Assembly (NCBI RefSeq): GCF_041431135.1 | Contig: NZ_CP107799.1 | Coordinates: 496,001-560,000, forward strand | Reading direction: 5' to 3' | Length of the DNA stretch: 64,000 bases | DNA from: Streptomyces sp. NBC_00554 | GTDB lineage: Bacteria > Actinomycetota > Actinomycetes > Streptomycetales > Streptomycetaceae | Part shown: piece after piece, positions 50,447-61,188 of the stretch | How the letters are laid out: every line of letters begins with the position of its first letter | Numbering within the stretch: the first letter of the stretch is position 1 | Notes under the pieces: generated by a model | What the model was told of the DNA's origin: nothing | The model's input: only the letters and a program-made list of their open reading frames with translations | The model's database searches: none | Made by a program: the position numbers and the translations under genes

Positions 50447-52537
50447 ATGACGGACATGACCACACCAGTTGCAGTGATCGTGGATGCCACCGCCTATGCG
50501 CAGGCAGTCGAGGACGCGGTGAAAGCGTCGGCCGCCTATTACACGGGCGGCACGTCGGTGCTGGACGACGACGCGTACGACCGGCTGGTGCGTGGCATCG
50601 CGGCGTGGGAGGCCGACCATCCCGATCAGGTGCTGCCGGACTCGCCGACCGGGAAGGTCGCGGGCGGCGCCGTTGAGGGGGATGTGCCGCACACGGTGGC
50701 GATGCTGAGCCTGGACAACGTGTTCTCGCCGGAGGAGTTCACCGCCTGGACGGCGTCACTGGCCCGGCGGATCGGCCACGACGTCGGACAGTTCAGCGTC
50801 GAACCGAAGCTGGACGGGCTCGCGATCGCCGCCCGCTACACCGGTGGCCGCCTGACCCGGCTGATCACGCGCGGCGACGGGACGGCCGGGGAGGACGTCT
50901 CGCACGCGATCGGCACCATCGAAGGCCTGCCGGACGTACTGGCCGAGCCGGTCACGGTGGAGGTGCGCGGCGAAATCCTGATGACCACCGCGCAGTTCGA
51001 GCACGCCAACGAGGTACGGACCGCGCACGGCGGGCAGCCGTTCGCGAACCCGCGCGGCGCCTCGGCGGGCTCCCTGCGCGCCAAGGAGCGTGCCTACACC
51101 GTGCCGATGACGTTCTTCTGCTACGGCCTGCTGCCGCTGCCCGAGACGGAGCCGGCGCTCGCGGCCCGGCTGGGCGAGCTCGCGCACAGCGAACTCATGG
51201 CCCAGGCCGCCGGGTTCGGGGTGAACACGACGGCGACCACCGCCGTGCCCGGCAGCACCACCGACACGGTCGAGCAGGTCCTCGCCCGGGTCCAGGAGAT
51301 CGCCGCGCTGCGCGCCCAGTTGCCGTTCGGGATCGACGGGATCGTCATCAAGGCCGACCTGGCCGCCGACCAGCAGGCCGCGGGATCCGGTTCACGCGCC
51401 CCGCGCTGGGCGATCGCGTACAAGCTGCCCGCCGTGGAGAAGATCACCCGGCTGCTGGCGGTGGAGTGGAACGTGGGCCGAACCGGCATCATCGCCCCGC
51501 GCGGCGTCCTGGAACCCGTCGAGATCGACGGGGCCACCATCACGTACGCCACCCTGCACAACCCGGCCGACATCACCCGCCGCGACCTCCGCCTGGGCGA
51601 CCACGTCATGGTCCACCGGGCCGGCGATGTCATCCCTCGCATCGAAGCTCCCGTCGCCCATCTGCGCACCGGCGAGGAACAGCCCATCGAGTTCCCCGAG
51701 GTGTGCCCGCGGTGCGGATCCGCCATCGACACCACCGAACAGCGCTGGCGCTGTGAGAACGGCCGCAACTGCCACCTCGTCGCCGCTCTCTCGTACGCCG
51801 TCGGCCGCGACCAGCTCGACATCGAGGGCCTCGGCACGACGCGCGTCGTCCAGCTCGTCGAAGCCGGCCTGGTCGCCGACCTGGCCGACCTGTTCGCCCT
51901 CACCCGCGAGCAGTTGCTGAGCCTGGAGCGGATGGGCGAGACCAGCACCGACAACCTCCTCGCGGCGATCGCCACGGCGAAGACGCGTCCACTGTCGCGG
52001 GTGCTGTGCGCGCTCGGCGTCCGCGGCACCGGCCGCTCCATGTCCCGTCGGATCGCCCGGTATTTCGCCACCATGGACAACCTCCGTGCCGCCGATGCCG
52101 AAACGATGGAGCAGGTCGAGGGCATCGGCACCGAGAAGGCCCCCTCCGTCGTCGCCGAACTCGTCGAACTGGCCCCACTCATCGACAAACTCGCCGAGGC
52201 CGGGGTGAACATGACCGAGCCGGGCGCCACCCCTCCCGACCCTGCCGCCGTCGACGCGGAGAGCGACTCCGCGGAGCCGTCGGGCGGACCGCTGGCCGGG
52301 ATGACGGTCGTCGTCACCGGTGCGATGACCGGCCCACTGGAGAAGCTCAGCCGCAACCAGATGAACGAACTGATCGAGCGCGCCGGCGGCCGCTCCTCCT
52401 CCACCGTCTCCAAGAAGACCAGCCTGGTCGTCGCCGGGGACAACGCCGGCTCCAAACGCGCCAAGGCCGAGTCCCTCGGCATCCAACTGACCGCCCCCGA
52501 CGAGTTCGCGACTCTCATCGACGACTACCTCGACTGA
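50447..52537 (+). CDS. ligA: NAD-dependent DNA ligase
   Basis: A roughly 696-residue LigA that seals nicks using NAD+. The domains are complete: adenylation with the catalytic lysine in [14 protein letters not shown] (about residue 120), OB fold, a four-cysteine zinc finger ([17 protein letters not shown] and NC), helix-hairpin-helix repeats and a C-terminal BRCT ([14 protein letters not shown]). Streptomyces usually has one essential ligA elsewhere, so this could be a paralogue with an accessory repair role. It sits among unrelated accessory genes. The start is ATG 50447 or 50456; neither has a good ribosome site. It overlaps the convergent LRV gene by 13 bp. Confidence 0.9.
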   Translation: MTDMTTPVAVIVDATAYAQAVEDAVKASAAYYTGGTSVLDDDAYDRLVRGIAAWEADHPDQVLPDSPTGKVAGGAVEGDVPHTVAMLSLDNVFSPEEFTAWTASLARRIGHDVGQFSVEPKLDGLAIAARYTGGRLTRLITRGDGTAGEDVSHAIGTIEGLPDVLAEPVTVEVRGEILMTTAQFEHANEVRTAHGGQPFANPRGASAGSLRAKERAYTVPMTFFCYGLLPLPETEPALAARLGELAHSELMAQAAGFGVNTTATTAVPGSTTDTVEQVLARVQEIAALRAQLPFGIDGIVIKADLAADQQAAGSGSRAPRWAIAYKLPAVEKITRLLAVEWNVGRTGIIAPRGVLEPVEIDGATITYATLHNPADITRRDLRLGDHVMVHRAGDVIPRIEAPVAHLRTGEEQPIEFPEVCPRCGSAIDTTEQRWRCENGRNCHLVAALSYAVGRDQLDIEGLGTTRVVQLVEAGLVADLADLFALTREQLLSLERMGETSTDNLLAAIATAKTRPLSRVLCALGVRGTGRSMSRRIARYFATMDNLRAADAETMEQVEGIGTEKAPSVVAELVELAPLIDKLAEAGVNMTEPGATPPDPAAVDAESDSAEPSGGPLAGMTVVVTGAMTGPLEKLSRNQMNELIERAGGRSSSTVSKKTSLVVAGDNAGSKRAKAESLGIQLTAPDEFATLIDDYLD

Positions 52538-54115
52538 TCCCGCCCCGCGAGGCGAAGGCCGCTCCTCACCACCCGACGGATGATCTCCGAGTCCAACGCC
52601 GGGTTCGCGGCGGCCGCATGGGCCAGTTCGTCGTCGAGGAGTTCCGCCAGTCGGGACGGCGGAAGATTCGGGTGACGCGCCAGCGCGGCCCGTACGGCAG
52701 GGTCCGGGTCCCGGGTGAGCCGCTCCGCGGTTGCCGGTTCGGTCCCGGGGTCACGGGCGGCCAATGCCCGGACCTCGGGATCCTCGTGGTCGGCGAAGGC
52801 GGCCAGCCCGGCGGTGGGGAAGTTCGGGCGCGTGATGAGGTGCGCGCGTTCGCGGCCGGTGTACTCCAGGAAGCTGCGGAGCAGGAGCGGCGCCGGAGCG
52901 TGCGGATGGTTCTGGGCCAGCAGGACGCGTACGCCGAGGTCGTCGTCGACGGCAAGGAGTCCCACGAGCTCCGGTGGCAGAGCATGGTCGACGGCCGCCT
53001 CCCGGCGCAGCTGCGGGTGGCCGGAGTGTGCGTGCCGGCGGACGGTCTCGTGGTCGCGGGGCACCTCGGGCGCGTACCGGAGGCCGAAGTCCTGGTCCAT
53101 GGGGACCTCGTAGGCGATCCCGGGCCCGTTCCTCTTCGCTCAGCGCGGGGTGGACCGACACAGCCAGCCGCACCTTCGGCTCGGGATCCGCGGCGAGCGC
53201 GCCGCGCTCGGCGGGCCCGAGGTCCGCGCGGTACGCAACTCTCCGTCGCACATCCGGGTCCGGATCGGCGACCAGCGCGCGGCGTTCGGATGGGCCGAGG
53301 TCCACCCGGTGCGCGATCGTCCCCCGTACCTCCGGGTCCGGATCGGCGGCCAGGAGGGCCACCACGTCGGCGGGGAGGCTGGGGTTCTCGGCGATCATCG
53401 CCTTGTCCTCCGGGCCGGCCGGAGCGGTGAGGACGCTGTCCACGACCGTTCTGCTGAGGGCCTGGTGGAGCAGCATGTCGGTGCGCGCGTGGCAGGAGCG
53501 GGCGGGTAGTGCGCTCTCCACCCATGCCGGATCTTCTTCTCGGAGAAGCCGCTGTGCCCTTTCCCGGATCTCGTCGTCGGGGTCTGCGAGCAGCGCAGCC
53601 CGCGTGTCGGCAGGCAGTTGCCTCCACCCGTTGAGCCCCCAACCGCGGACCTTCGAGACCGGATGCGTGGGCATGGACCGGCGCAGCCCGGCAGAAATCT
53701 GCTGGTAGAAGTAGTGGGATCCCAGGAGTTCACCTTCGTACGTGTTGATCATGTGCACAATTGCCGCGTCGGGCAGCGGCCTGGGCCGGACGGGGAAGGG
53801 CACCCGGGGCCCCTCGGCGAGGTGGGCGCGCACGAACCAGTCCGGATCCTCCAACAGGCGTACCCGCTGGGCCGGATCGACATGAGGATTACGCGCGAAG
53901 AAGCTGCGGGTGTACCTGTCGGGGTGCTCGACCACGGCGTCGACGACAGCGTCGGGGAGAACCCGATCCCGGCACAGCACCATGCGTACCGCCAAAGGCC
54001 CGTCGGCGAGCAGCCGCAACAGGACATCCTCCGGGGCGGACGGATTGAGAGCCAGCCCCGCAAGGCGACGCGTGGGCAGATCGGCGTCAGCCCAGATGTC
54101 CTCAGGTGTAGGCAT
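52525..54115 (-). pseudogene. LRV-repeat (HEAT-like) protein split by a frameshift
   Basis: Two frames together encode about 530 residues of leucine-rich-repeat-variant repeats. The 5' part from ATG 54115 runs through repeats such as LLADPDDEIRERAQRLL and LAADPDPEVRGTIAHRV. It reaches VHPALSEEER and then loses sense near 53115-53131, a GGGCCCGGG-rich stretch. The 3' part resumes one frame over with MDQDFGLRYAPEVPRD and continues the same repeats (TRDPDPAVRAALARHPNL) to TAG 52525. A one-base indel is the simplest cause. These proteins are helical scaffolds of unknown partner. It could be a genuine pseudogene, a sequencing error or phase-variable. An internal ATG at 53100 might still make the C-terminal half. 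Confidence 0.8.
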
Positions 54116-54261
54116 GCGTCGCGCCCCCCGTGTATCAACCGGCCCCCATGGAGCACCCGGTCGACGACCCTAGCCGAACCGTCGCCTCACGATGCCCGCC
54201 TGCGACAATGGCGTTAGCGCTGGTGTTCGGCGGAACCCGCCGTGGACGATGGAGGAGCCCT

Positions 54262-55281
54262 GTGCCACTGCCCTCAAACCCGTTGCGGAAGCTGGGCTTC
54301 CTGACCATCGGGCTGTTCGACGGGGAGAACCCCGGCCAAGGCCACGAGTCGACGCTCGAAATCATCGAGCTGGGTGAGCGGCTCGGATTCGACAGCGCGT
54401 GGGTGCGGCACCGCCATCTGCAGTACGGCATCTCCTCGCCGGTCGCCGTGCTGGCGGCGGCCTCACAGCGCACCAGCCGCATCGAGCTGGGCACCGCGGT
54501 CATCCCCCTGGGCTGGGAGAATCCGCTCCGGCTGGCCGAAGACCTGGCGACGGTGGACATCCTGTCCCGGGGCCGCCTCAATCCGGGCCTCAGCGTCGGC
54601 CCGCCGATGCACTACGACCGGGTCAAGAGCGCGCTCTACCCCGACACCGCCGAGGTGGAGGACTTCAGCTACGACCGCATGGAACGGCTGCTGGACTTCG
54701 TGCGCGGCAAACCGGCCACGGACTCCAGCCGCATCGAGGGCTTCGAGGTGTTCTCCGACCGCGTCCAGCCCCACTCCCCCGGCCTGGGACGACGCATGTG
54801 GTACGGCGGCGGAAGCCTGCGGTCGGCCCAGTGGGCCGGCGAACACGGCATGAACTTCCTGACCAGCAGTGTGGTGAAGGCGGAGGAGTCCGAGGACTTC
54901 GCGGAGATCCAGCTCTCGCACATCAGGGCCTTCCGCGCCCGCCATCCCGACGGGGACCGTGCCCGCGTCTCCCAGGGTCTCGTCGTCATCCCCACGGACA
55001 GTGCCACGGAGGAGCAGCGCGCGAAGTACGAGGAGTACGCCCGCAAGCGGACGCCGCGTACCGCCACTCCGCAGGGACCCGCGCGCATGATGTTCGCCCC
55101 CGATCTCGTCGGCACCTGCGACCAGATCGCCGAACAGCTCTACGCGCACGCGGCGTTCCGGGAGATCGACGAGGTCGCGTTCGCGCTGCCCTTCACCTTC
55201 GACCACGCCGACTACGTCCAGATCCTCACCGACATCGCCACCAAGCTCGGCCCCCGACTCGGCTGGCAGGCGGCCGTCTGA
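54262..55281 (+). CDS. LLM-class flavin-dependent monooxygenase
   Basis: A 339-residue luciferase-like (bacterial luciferase/F420-alkanal) TIM-barrel protein. The barrel opens LRKLGFLTIGLFDGENPG, with flavin-region segments SAWVRHRHLQYGISSP and RRMWYGGGSLRSAQWAGEHG. The substrate is unknown; members oxidise alkanes, aldehydes or sulfonates with FMN or F420. GTG 54262 follows GGAGGAG; the frame starts at 54130 without support. The neighbour in tail-to-tail orientation is a TetR gene 5 bp away, and it is head-to-head with the frameshifted LRV gene. Confidence 0.85.
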   Translation: MPLPSNPLRKLGFLTIGLFDGENPGQGHESTLEIIELGERLGFDSAWVRHRHLQYGISSPVAVLAAASQRTSRIELGTAVIPLGWENPLRLAEDLATVDILSRGRLNPGLSVGPPMHYDRVKSALYPDTAEVEDFSYDRMERLLDFVRGKPATDSSRIEGFEVFSDRVQPHSPGLGRRMWYGGGSLRSAQWAGEHGMNFLTSSVVKAEESEDFAEIQLSHIRAFRARHPDGDRARVSQGLVVIPTDSATEEQRAKYEEYARKRTPRTATPQGPARMMFAPDLVGTCDQIAEQLYAHAAFREIDEVAFALPFTFDHADYVQILTDIATKLGPRLGWQAAV

Positions 55282-55286
55282 ACCGA

Positions 55287-55913
55287 TCAGTCCGCGGGGG
55301 CCGCCGGAGGCCGGGGTGGCGCTACGCCGTCCAGGACGGCGTCGATGACATCGCAGACGAACCGGTCGCTGAGCGGGGCATGGCCGTGCAGGAGCCGGTG
55401 GTAGACCGGGCCGTAGAGCAGGTCGAGTACGACTTCGATTTTGGTGTCCGCGGAGATCTCGCCGCGTTCGATCGCGCGCTGGACGATCGCGCGGGCCTGC
55501 TCACGACGGGGCTCGACAAAGCGTGTGCGGTATTCCTCGGCGAACTGCGGATCCGTCTGCGCCTGGGTGAGCAGCGCGGCGATCACGCGCCCGTACGGAC
55601 GCCGGTCGGCGAGCCGTACCCAGGGGCGCAGGAGGCTGCGCAGGTCGCCGCGGAGCGATCGGGTGTCGCGGGCCGGCGGGACGTCTGCCCATTCGTGATA
55701 GAGCGCGTCCGCCGCGAGGGTCTCCTTGGTGGGCCACCAGCGGTAGATCGTCGCCTTGCTGACGCCGGCCCGAGCGGCGACGGTATCCATGCTCACGGCG
55801 GACAGGCCGCGCTCGAGGAGGAGTTCCGCCGCCGCGTCGAGGATTGCCTCCCGCGCCTTCTCGCTGCGCGGCCGTCCGCGCTGGGGGACGGCCTCCGGCT
55901 GGTCAGGGTTCAC
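55287..55913 (-). CDS. TetR-family regulator
   Basis: A 208-residue TetR repressor. The HTH (about residues 20-65) reads ILDAAAELLLERGLSAVSMDTVAARAGVSKATIYRWWPTKE, with a helical ligand domain after it. Its ATG overlaps the end of the upstream dehydrogenase gene by 11 bp, so it is the last gene of an operon (aldo-keto reductase, hydroxyisobutyrate-type dehydrogenase, tetR) and probably autoregulated through the palindromes at 57886-57910. The inducer should be a substrate of the two oxidoreductases. Confidence 0.88.
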   Translation of the reverse strand: MNPDQPEAVPQRGRPRSEKAREAILDAAAELLLERGLSAVSMDTVAARAGVSKATIYRWWPTKETLAADALYHEWADVPPARDTRSLRGDLRSLLRPWVRLADRRPYGRVIAALLTQAQTDPQFAEEYRTRFVEPRREQARAIVQRAIERGEISADTKIEVVLDLLYGPVYHRLLHGHAPLSDRFVCDVIDAVLDGVAPPRPPAAPAD

Positions 55914-56850
55914 GCACGGCTCCCGCTGGTGCTCGCTTCGGCACGCCGACGGGGCTCCGACCTGCCGGACCCTGGTGGGGTGTCGCGGCCGTGTGGTCGA
56001 GGACCTCGTAGAGGGAGGCGATGTCGCGGTGCGCGTATCCCAGCTGTTCCGCCCTGGTCAGCATGGTGTCGATGACCGAGGCCGAGGGGACCGGGAGACC
56101 CAGGTCGTCGGCGGCTTCCAGGACGAGCCCGATGTCTTTGTGCATGAGCTGCACATCGAACCACGCCTGGTCGGGCAGGTCGAGTATGAGCGGGGCGCGT
56201 GCCTGCAGGGTCGGCGATCCGATGGCGCTGGTGACCATCACCTGCGCTGCCAGCGCCGGGTCGATTCCGCCGCGTTCGGCCAGCAGTACACCCTCGCTGA
56301 AGGCCAGGATCTGCGACGCGAGGCTGATGTTGATGGCGAGCTTGAGCAGCAGTGCCTGGCCGTTCGCGCCGACATGCGTGACCGTACGGCCGAACTGGCG
56401 CAGCAGCGGCTCGACCGCGCGGAACGCGTCCTCCGGGCCGCCGACCATGACGGCGAGAGTGCCGTCGGCCGCGGCGGTGACGCTGCCGGAGACGGGGGCG
56501 TCGAGCAGGGTGGCGCCGAGCGCCTGCACACGATGTGCCAGTTCGCGGCTGGCTTCCGGGCTGACCGTGCTCATGTCGACGTAGACGGTGCCCGGGGCCA
56601 GTCCGGCGAGAATCCCGTCCGGGCCGGAGGTGACCGCCCGCAGGGCCGCGTCGTCGGTGACCATGCTGAAGATCACCTCGGCCTCCGCGGCGACCTCGCG
56701 CGGTGTTGCGCGCCAGGCCATTCCCCGGCCGATCAGTTCGCTGGCCCTCGCCGCGGTGCGGTTCGTGCCGTACAGCTGGTTGTCGTCCAGCAGGCGGCCG
56801 GCGATCCGGCTGCCCATGGCGCCCAGTCCGACGAATCCGATCGTGGTCAT
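55903..56850 (-). CDS. 3-Hydroxyisobutyrate dehydrogenase-family oxidoreductase
   Basis: A 315-residue beta-hydroxyacid dehydrogenase. The NADP-binding motif is GFVGLGAMGSRIAGRLL at the N terminus, the substrate region reads LLDAPVSGSVTAAADGTLAVMVGG, and the catalytic lysine is in ALLLKLAINISLASQIL. Members reduce or oxidise 3-hydroxyisobutyrate, tartronate semialdehyde, imines or similar acids; the exact substrate is not visible. AAGGAAGG is eight bases from ATG 56850. It is the second gene of the three-gene operon, 5 bp after the aldo-keto reductase stop. Confidence 0.87.
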   Translation of the reverse strand: MTTIGFVGLGAMGSRIAGRLLDDNQLYGTNRTAARASELIGRGMAWRATPREVAAEAEVIFSMVTDDAALRAVTSGPDGILAGLAPGTVYVDMSTVSPEASRELAHRVQALGATLLDAPVSGSVTAAADGTLAVMVGGPEDAFRAVEPLLRQFGRTVTHVGANGQALLLKLAINISLASQILAFSEGVLLAERGGIDPALAAQVMVTSAIGSPTLQARAPLILDLPDQAWFDVQLMHKDIGLVLEAADDLGLPVPSASVIDTMLTRAEQLGYAHRDIASLYEVLDHTAATPHQGPAGRSPVGVPKRAPAGAVREP

Positions 56851-56855
56851 GGCCG

Positions 56856-57821
56856 TCACCTTCCTTCGCTTGCTTCGATCTCGCTGATGTCCTGCTCGGT
56901 GAGTTCCAGGCCCGCCGCGGCGACGACGGGGTCCACCTGGGCGGGCCGACGGAATCCGGTGATCGCGCCGTCCACCGCGCGGTTGTGCAAGGTCCACGCG
57001 ACCGCGACGGCCCCCGGCGTGACGCCGTGCCGGTCCGCGACCGCCTGCAGCCGTGCGACCAGCGCCAGGTGCTTCGACAGCTGCGGCTCGGCGAAGCGCG
57101 GGTCGCGGGCGCGCCAGTCGTCCGCCGGAAGCCGCTCGATCCGCTCGCGTGTCATCGCGCCGGTCAGCAGGCCGGAGCCCATCGGGGAGTAGACGATGAC
57201 GCCGATCCCCTCGTGTTCGGCGAAGGGCAGGATCTCCTCCTCCACGCCACGGTCGACCAGCGAGTACGGCGGCTGGAGAGTCTCCACGGGCGCGATCGCC
57301 TGGATCCGGCGCAGTTGCCCGGCGTCGAAGTTGGACACACCGATATGCCGGACCAGCCCCTGCTCCTTCAGCTCGGCCAGGGCCGACCAGCCCTCCTCGA
57401 TGTCCTCCTCGGGGATCGGCCAGTGGATCTGATAGAGGTCGATCGCCTCGACGCCGAGCCGCGTCAGGCTCGCCTCGGCCTCCCGCAGGATCGACTCCCT
57501 CTTGAGGCTGTGGCGGACGCGGCCGGTGCCGTCGTCGAGGAGCGACGCCTTGGTGAACACGTACGGCCGCCGCGCCAGGCCCGCTATCGCCCGGCCGACC
57601 ACCTGCTCGGACCGGCCGAAGCCGTACGCGGCAGCGGTGTCGATCCAGTTGACCCCGAGCTCCAGCGCCCGATGGATCGCCGCGACCGACTCCTCGTCCT
57701 CCTGCGGCCCCCACCCGAACTCCCAGCCGCCTCCGCCGATCGCCCACGCGCCGACACCGACCCGGGTGATCTCCATGCCGGTGGCGCCCAGCTTGCTTGT
57801 CCTGAGTTGCGTCGAGTACAT
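56856..57821 (-). CDS. Aldo-keto reductase
   Basis: A 321-residue aldo-keto reductase of the AKR5/Tas-like group. The catalytic tetrad positions are visible: Asp in WIDTAAAYGFGRSE (Asp and Tyr), Lys in YVFTKASLL and His in LYQIHWPIPEED. The C-terminal NADP site has AIPG-like AITGFRRPAQV. It reduces aldehydes or ketones with NADPH. GGAGGAG precedes ATG 57821. It is first in the operon with the dehydrogenase and tetR. A promoter with -35 TTGCAG and -10 TAGTTT (minus strand) lies 65-95 bp upstream, overlapping the palindromes. Confidence 0.88.
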   Translation of the reverse strand: MYSTQLRTSKLGATGMEITRVGVGAWAIGGGGWEFGWGPQEDEESVAAIHRALELGVNWIDTAAAYGFGRSEQVVGRAIAGLARRPYVFTKASLLDDGTGRVRHSLKRESILREAEASLTRLGVEAIDLYQIHWPIPEEDIEEGWSALAELKEQGLVRHIGVSNFDAGQLRRIQAIAPVETLQPPYSLVDRGVEEEILPFAEHEGIGVIVYSPMGSGLLTGAMTRERIERLPADDWRARDPRFAEPQLSKHLALVARLQAVADRHGVTPGAVAVAWTLHNRAVDGAITGFRRPAQVDPVVAAAGLELTEQDISEIEASEGR

Positions 57822-57885
57822 CGCTCCTCCAGTACGCCGGGGAGACCGGACCCCTACGGGTCCTGGGCAACCTCCCCACATAACA

Positions 57886-57914
57886 AAACTAGACGTATAG
57901 TTTCGAAACTGCAA
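57886..57914 (-). promoter_or_regulatory. TetR operon promoter with overlapping palindromes
   Basis: On the minus strand, TTGCAG (57909-57914) and TAGTTT (57886-57891) are 17 bp apart. AAACTA-N6-TAGTTT (57886-57903) and AGTTTCGAAACT (57899-57910) are overlapping inverted repeats covering the spacer and -10. This is an AT-rich island in GC-rich DNA and the best candidate operator for the TetR gene downstream. Confidence 0.65.
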
Positions 57915-58075
57915 GACGAAGTCGGACATTTCTCCTTTCTGGCCGATCCACTGCCGCCCATTGCGGCGCCCGCGGCCGTCGGCAGCCGGAACCGTACGCA
58001 CCCGTGCTGTCGTCCCCGTCCCGGGAGACCGGTGATCACCACCGTCTCGCCGGCACGATTCCAAGGTGGGGACGG

Positions 58076-59089
58076 ATGACAGGCACGGTGACTGGCGCCC
58101 CGCGCGCCGCCGACCGGCGGCGGACAGGCAGTCGGCGCGTGCGTAGGTGGGGGCTGCTGGGCTGCGGGCTCGCGCTGGCCGCACCCGCCGCGCTGCTTCT
58201 CGTACGGCTGACGGGACTTGACGCGGGAACACCTCTCGCGGTGCCCATGGTGCTCTTCCCCTACTCGGCCGTTCTCAGCGTGCTGGTGCTGGGCGTCGTG
58301 GTCGCCGTTCCCGCTCTGCGCTCGCGATGGACGGTGGCCGGCGTCGCGGTTCTGGTGGTTGTCCAGGTGGGGGCGCTGGTACCGCGGTTCGTGCCCGCGG
58401 GCCGGCATGTTCCGTCGGGATCAGCGGAGTTGCGTGTCGCCACCCTCAACACCGATGTCGGCGGTGCCGATCCGCGCGCCGTGGTGGAGTTGGTCCGCAC
58501 GGAGCGGATCGACGTGCTGGCCCTGGAGCAGCTGCCGCCCGCCGGGGTGGCCGCGCTGGACAAGGCGGGTCTGGGCGCGCTGATGCCGTACCAGGAGCTC
58601 CACCCCGAGTACGACTCCTCGATCTACTCGCGGCGCCCGCTGTCCCACGGCGGTACGACGGACGCCGACACCGCGTGGCCCCAGACAACCGCCGAGATCA
58701 GCGTCGGTGGACGCACGGTGAAGCTCGTGGCCGTGCACACCTACTACCCCCTCGGAGACGCGGAGCGCTGGACGCGGGACATGACCGCCCTCGCCTCACT
58801 GGCCCGGCGCAGCGGCTCCGACGCCGTGTTCCTGGGCGACTTCAACGCCACTCTCGACCACACACCGATGCGCAGGCTGCTGGCGGCCGGGCTCACCGAC
58901 ACCCACGCCGAACTCGGCCAGGGATGGGCCCGCACCTGGCCGGTCGGCCTTCCGCTCCTGCCGCCGATGGTCCAGCTGGACCACGTCCTGCACGGCTCCG
59001 GCCTGGCGGCGGTCTCCGTGGGCGAGCGCACCTTGCCGGGTACGGACCATCGGGCTGTCGTGGCGGTACTGGCGGTGCTGCCGACCTAG
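58076..59089 (+). CDS. Membrane-bound endonuclease/exonuclease/phosphatase-fold protein
   Basis: A 337-residue protein with three N-terminal helices (about 24-44, 55-77 and 85-104) and a C-terminal EEP domain facing out. Metal and catalytic residues appear in ELRVATLNTD, DVLALEQLP, the His of VAVHTYYP, FLGDFNATLDHTP and the final GTDHRAVVAVL. This architecture is widespread in Streptomyces; substrates may be phosphodiesters or lipids. ATG 58076 follows AAGGTGGGGACGG. It is convergent with the next aldo-keto reductase gene and divergent from the TetR operon. Confidence 0.87.
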   Translation: MTGTVTGAPRAADRRRTGSRRVRRWGLLGCGLALAAPAALLLVRLTGLDAGTPLAVPMVLFPYSAVLSVLVLGVVVAVPALRSRWTVAGVAVLVVVQVGALVPRFVPAGRHVPSGSAELRVATLNTDVGGADPRAVVELVRTERIDVLALEQLPPAGVAALDKAGLGALMPYQELHPEYDSSIYSRRPLSHGGTTDADTAWPQTTAEISVGGRTVKLVAVHTYYPLGDAERWTRDMTALASLARRSGSDAVFLGDFNATLDHTPMRRLLAAGLTDTHAELGQGWARTWPVGLPLLPPMVQLDHVLHGSGLAAVSVGERTLPGTDHRAVVAVLAVLPT

Positions 59090-59105
59090 GGCCGGCCGAC
59101 CGCGG

Positions 59106-60188
<1,083 letters not shown>

Positions 60189-60206
60189 TCACCAAGGGAG
60201 TGCGTC

Positions 60207-61082
60207 GTGCTTGACCAGCTTGCCGCCGCCATCGCCCGGCACACGGACGGCTGGTGGTCCGCCACCTCGGTGCCCCGCCTGACGGTGGTCGCGCTCGACG
60301 AACTCGTCGCCGCCACCGACCTGCTGTACGAGCCGATGATCTGCTTCGTCGCCGACGGTGCCAAGCGCACCCTCGCGGGCGACCGGAGCTGGGTGGCCGG
60401 CCGTGGGGAGATGTTCCTGAGCTCGGTCGTGCTACCGGTCACCGCCACCTTCGAGCGGGCGCCGTACCGTTCAGCGGTACTGCACCTCGACAGCCGGGTG
60501 CTGACGGATCTCCTGCTGGAACTGGACGAAACAAGCCCACGCGCACTTCCCGGCCCAGGCGGGCAGATCACCGCGCCGATGACGCCGGAACTCGTCGACG
60601 TGGTCACTCGGTGGGTGCGGCTGCTCGACACCCCGGAGGACATCCGCCCCCTGGCGGCCCGCACCGAGAGCGAGATCCTCTACCGGCTCCTCAGCAGTCC
60701 GCTCGGCCCGGTCCTGCGCCAGTTCGCGATGGTCGACTCCGGCGCGTCCCGGATCCGGGACGCCGCCGCATGGATCAGCACGCACTACAGCGCACCGCTC
60801 ACCGTGGAGGAGATCGCAGTGGCGGCGCACATGAGCACGGCCACCCTGCACCGCCATTTCAAGGCCGCGACCGGCATGAGCCCGATGCGCTTCCAAAAAC
60901 ACCTCCGCCTGCAGGAGGCACGCCGCCTACTGGTCGGCGGGGACACCACCGCGGCCCAGGCCGCCGAAGCCGTCGGATACGCGAGCGCCACCCAGTTCAA
61001 CAGGGAGTACCGACGCGCCTACGGCCTCCCGCCGGCCCAGGACGCCGCCCGCCTGCGCGGCCGGCTGACGACTGCCGGGTGA
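60207..61082 (+). CDS. AraC-family regulator
   Basis: A 291-residue regulator. The N-terminal cupin-like AraC_N domain includes CFVADGAKRTLAGDRSWVAGRGE and LHLDSRVLTDLLLEL. The C terminus has two HTH motifs (TVEEIAVAAHMSTATLHRHFKAATG and AAQAAEAVGYASATQFNREYRRAYG). This is the family variant that often lies beside an aldo-keto reductase gene, as here, and senses small carbonyls or aromatics. GTG 60207 follows GGGAG. The gene diverges from the reductase across a short palindrome. Confidence 0.88.
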   Translation: MLDQLAAAIARHTDGWWSATSVPRLTVVALDELVAATDLLYEPMICFVADGAKRTLAGDRSWVAGRGEMFLSSVVLPVTATFERAPYRSAVLHLDSRVLTDLLLELDETSPRALPGPGGQITAPMTPELVDVVTRWVRLLDTPEDIRPLAARTESEILYRLLSSPLGPVLRQFAMVDSGASRIRDAAAWISTHYSAPLTVEEIAVAAHMSTATLHRHFKAATGMSPMRFQKHLRLQEARRLLVGGDTTAAQAAEAVGYASATQFNREYRRAYGLPPAQDAARLRGRLTTAG

Positions 61083-61153
61083 GCGATCGGCGCGAGGCTT
61101 CGGATCGGGTGTACGCGAGGCCGCCGCGCTGCCGTGGACCGCGTGGTAGCTTC

Positions 61154-61172
61154 CGTATACAAGGTGTATGCG
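61154..61172. promoter_or_regulatory. GntR-type operator overlapping the first ATG
   Basis: CGTATACA (61154-61161) and TGTATGCG (61165-61172) form an inverted repeat with one mismatch and a 3-bp spacer, like FadR-subfamily GntR sites. It includes the ATG at 61168, which is why I place the gntR start at the GTGs at 61186/61189. Confidence 0.6.
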
Positions 61173-61188
61173 ATCTCTGGGGGTAGTG

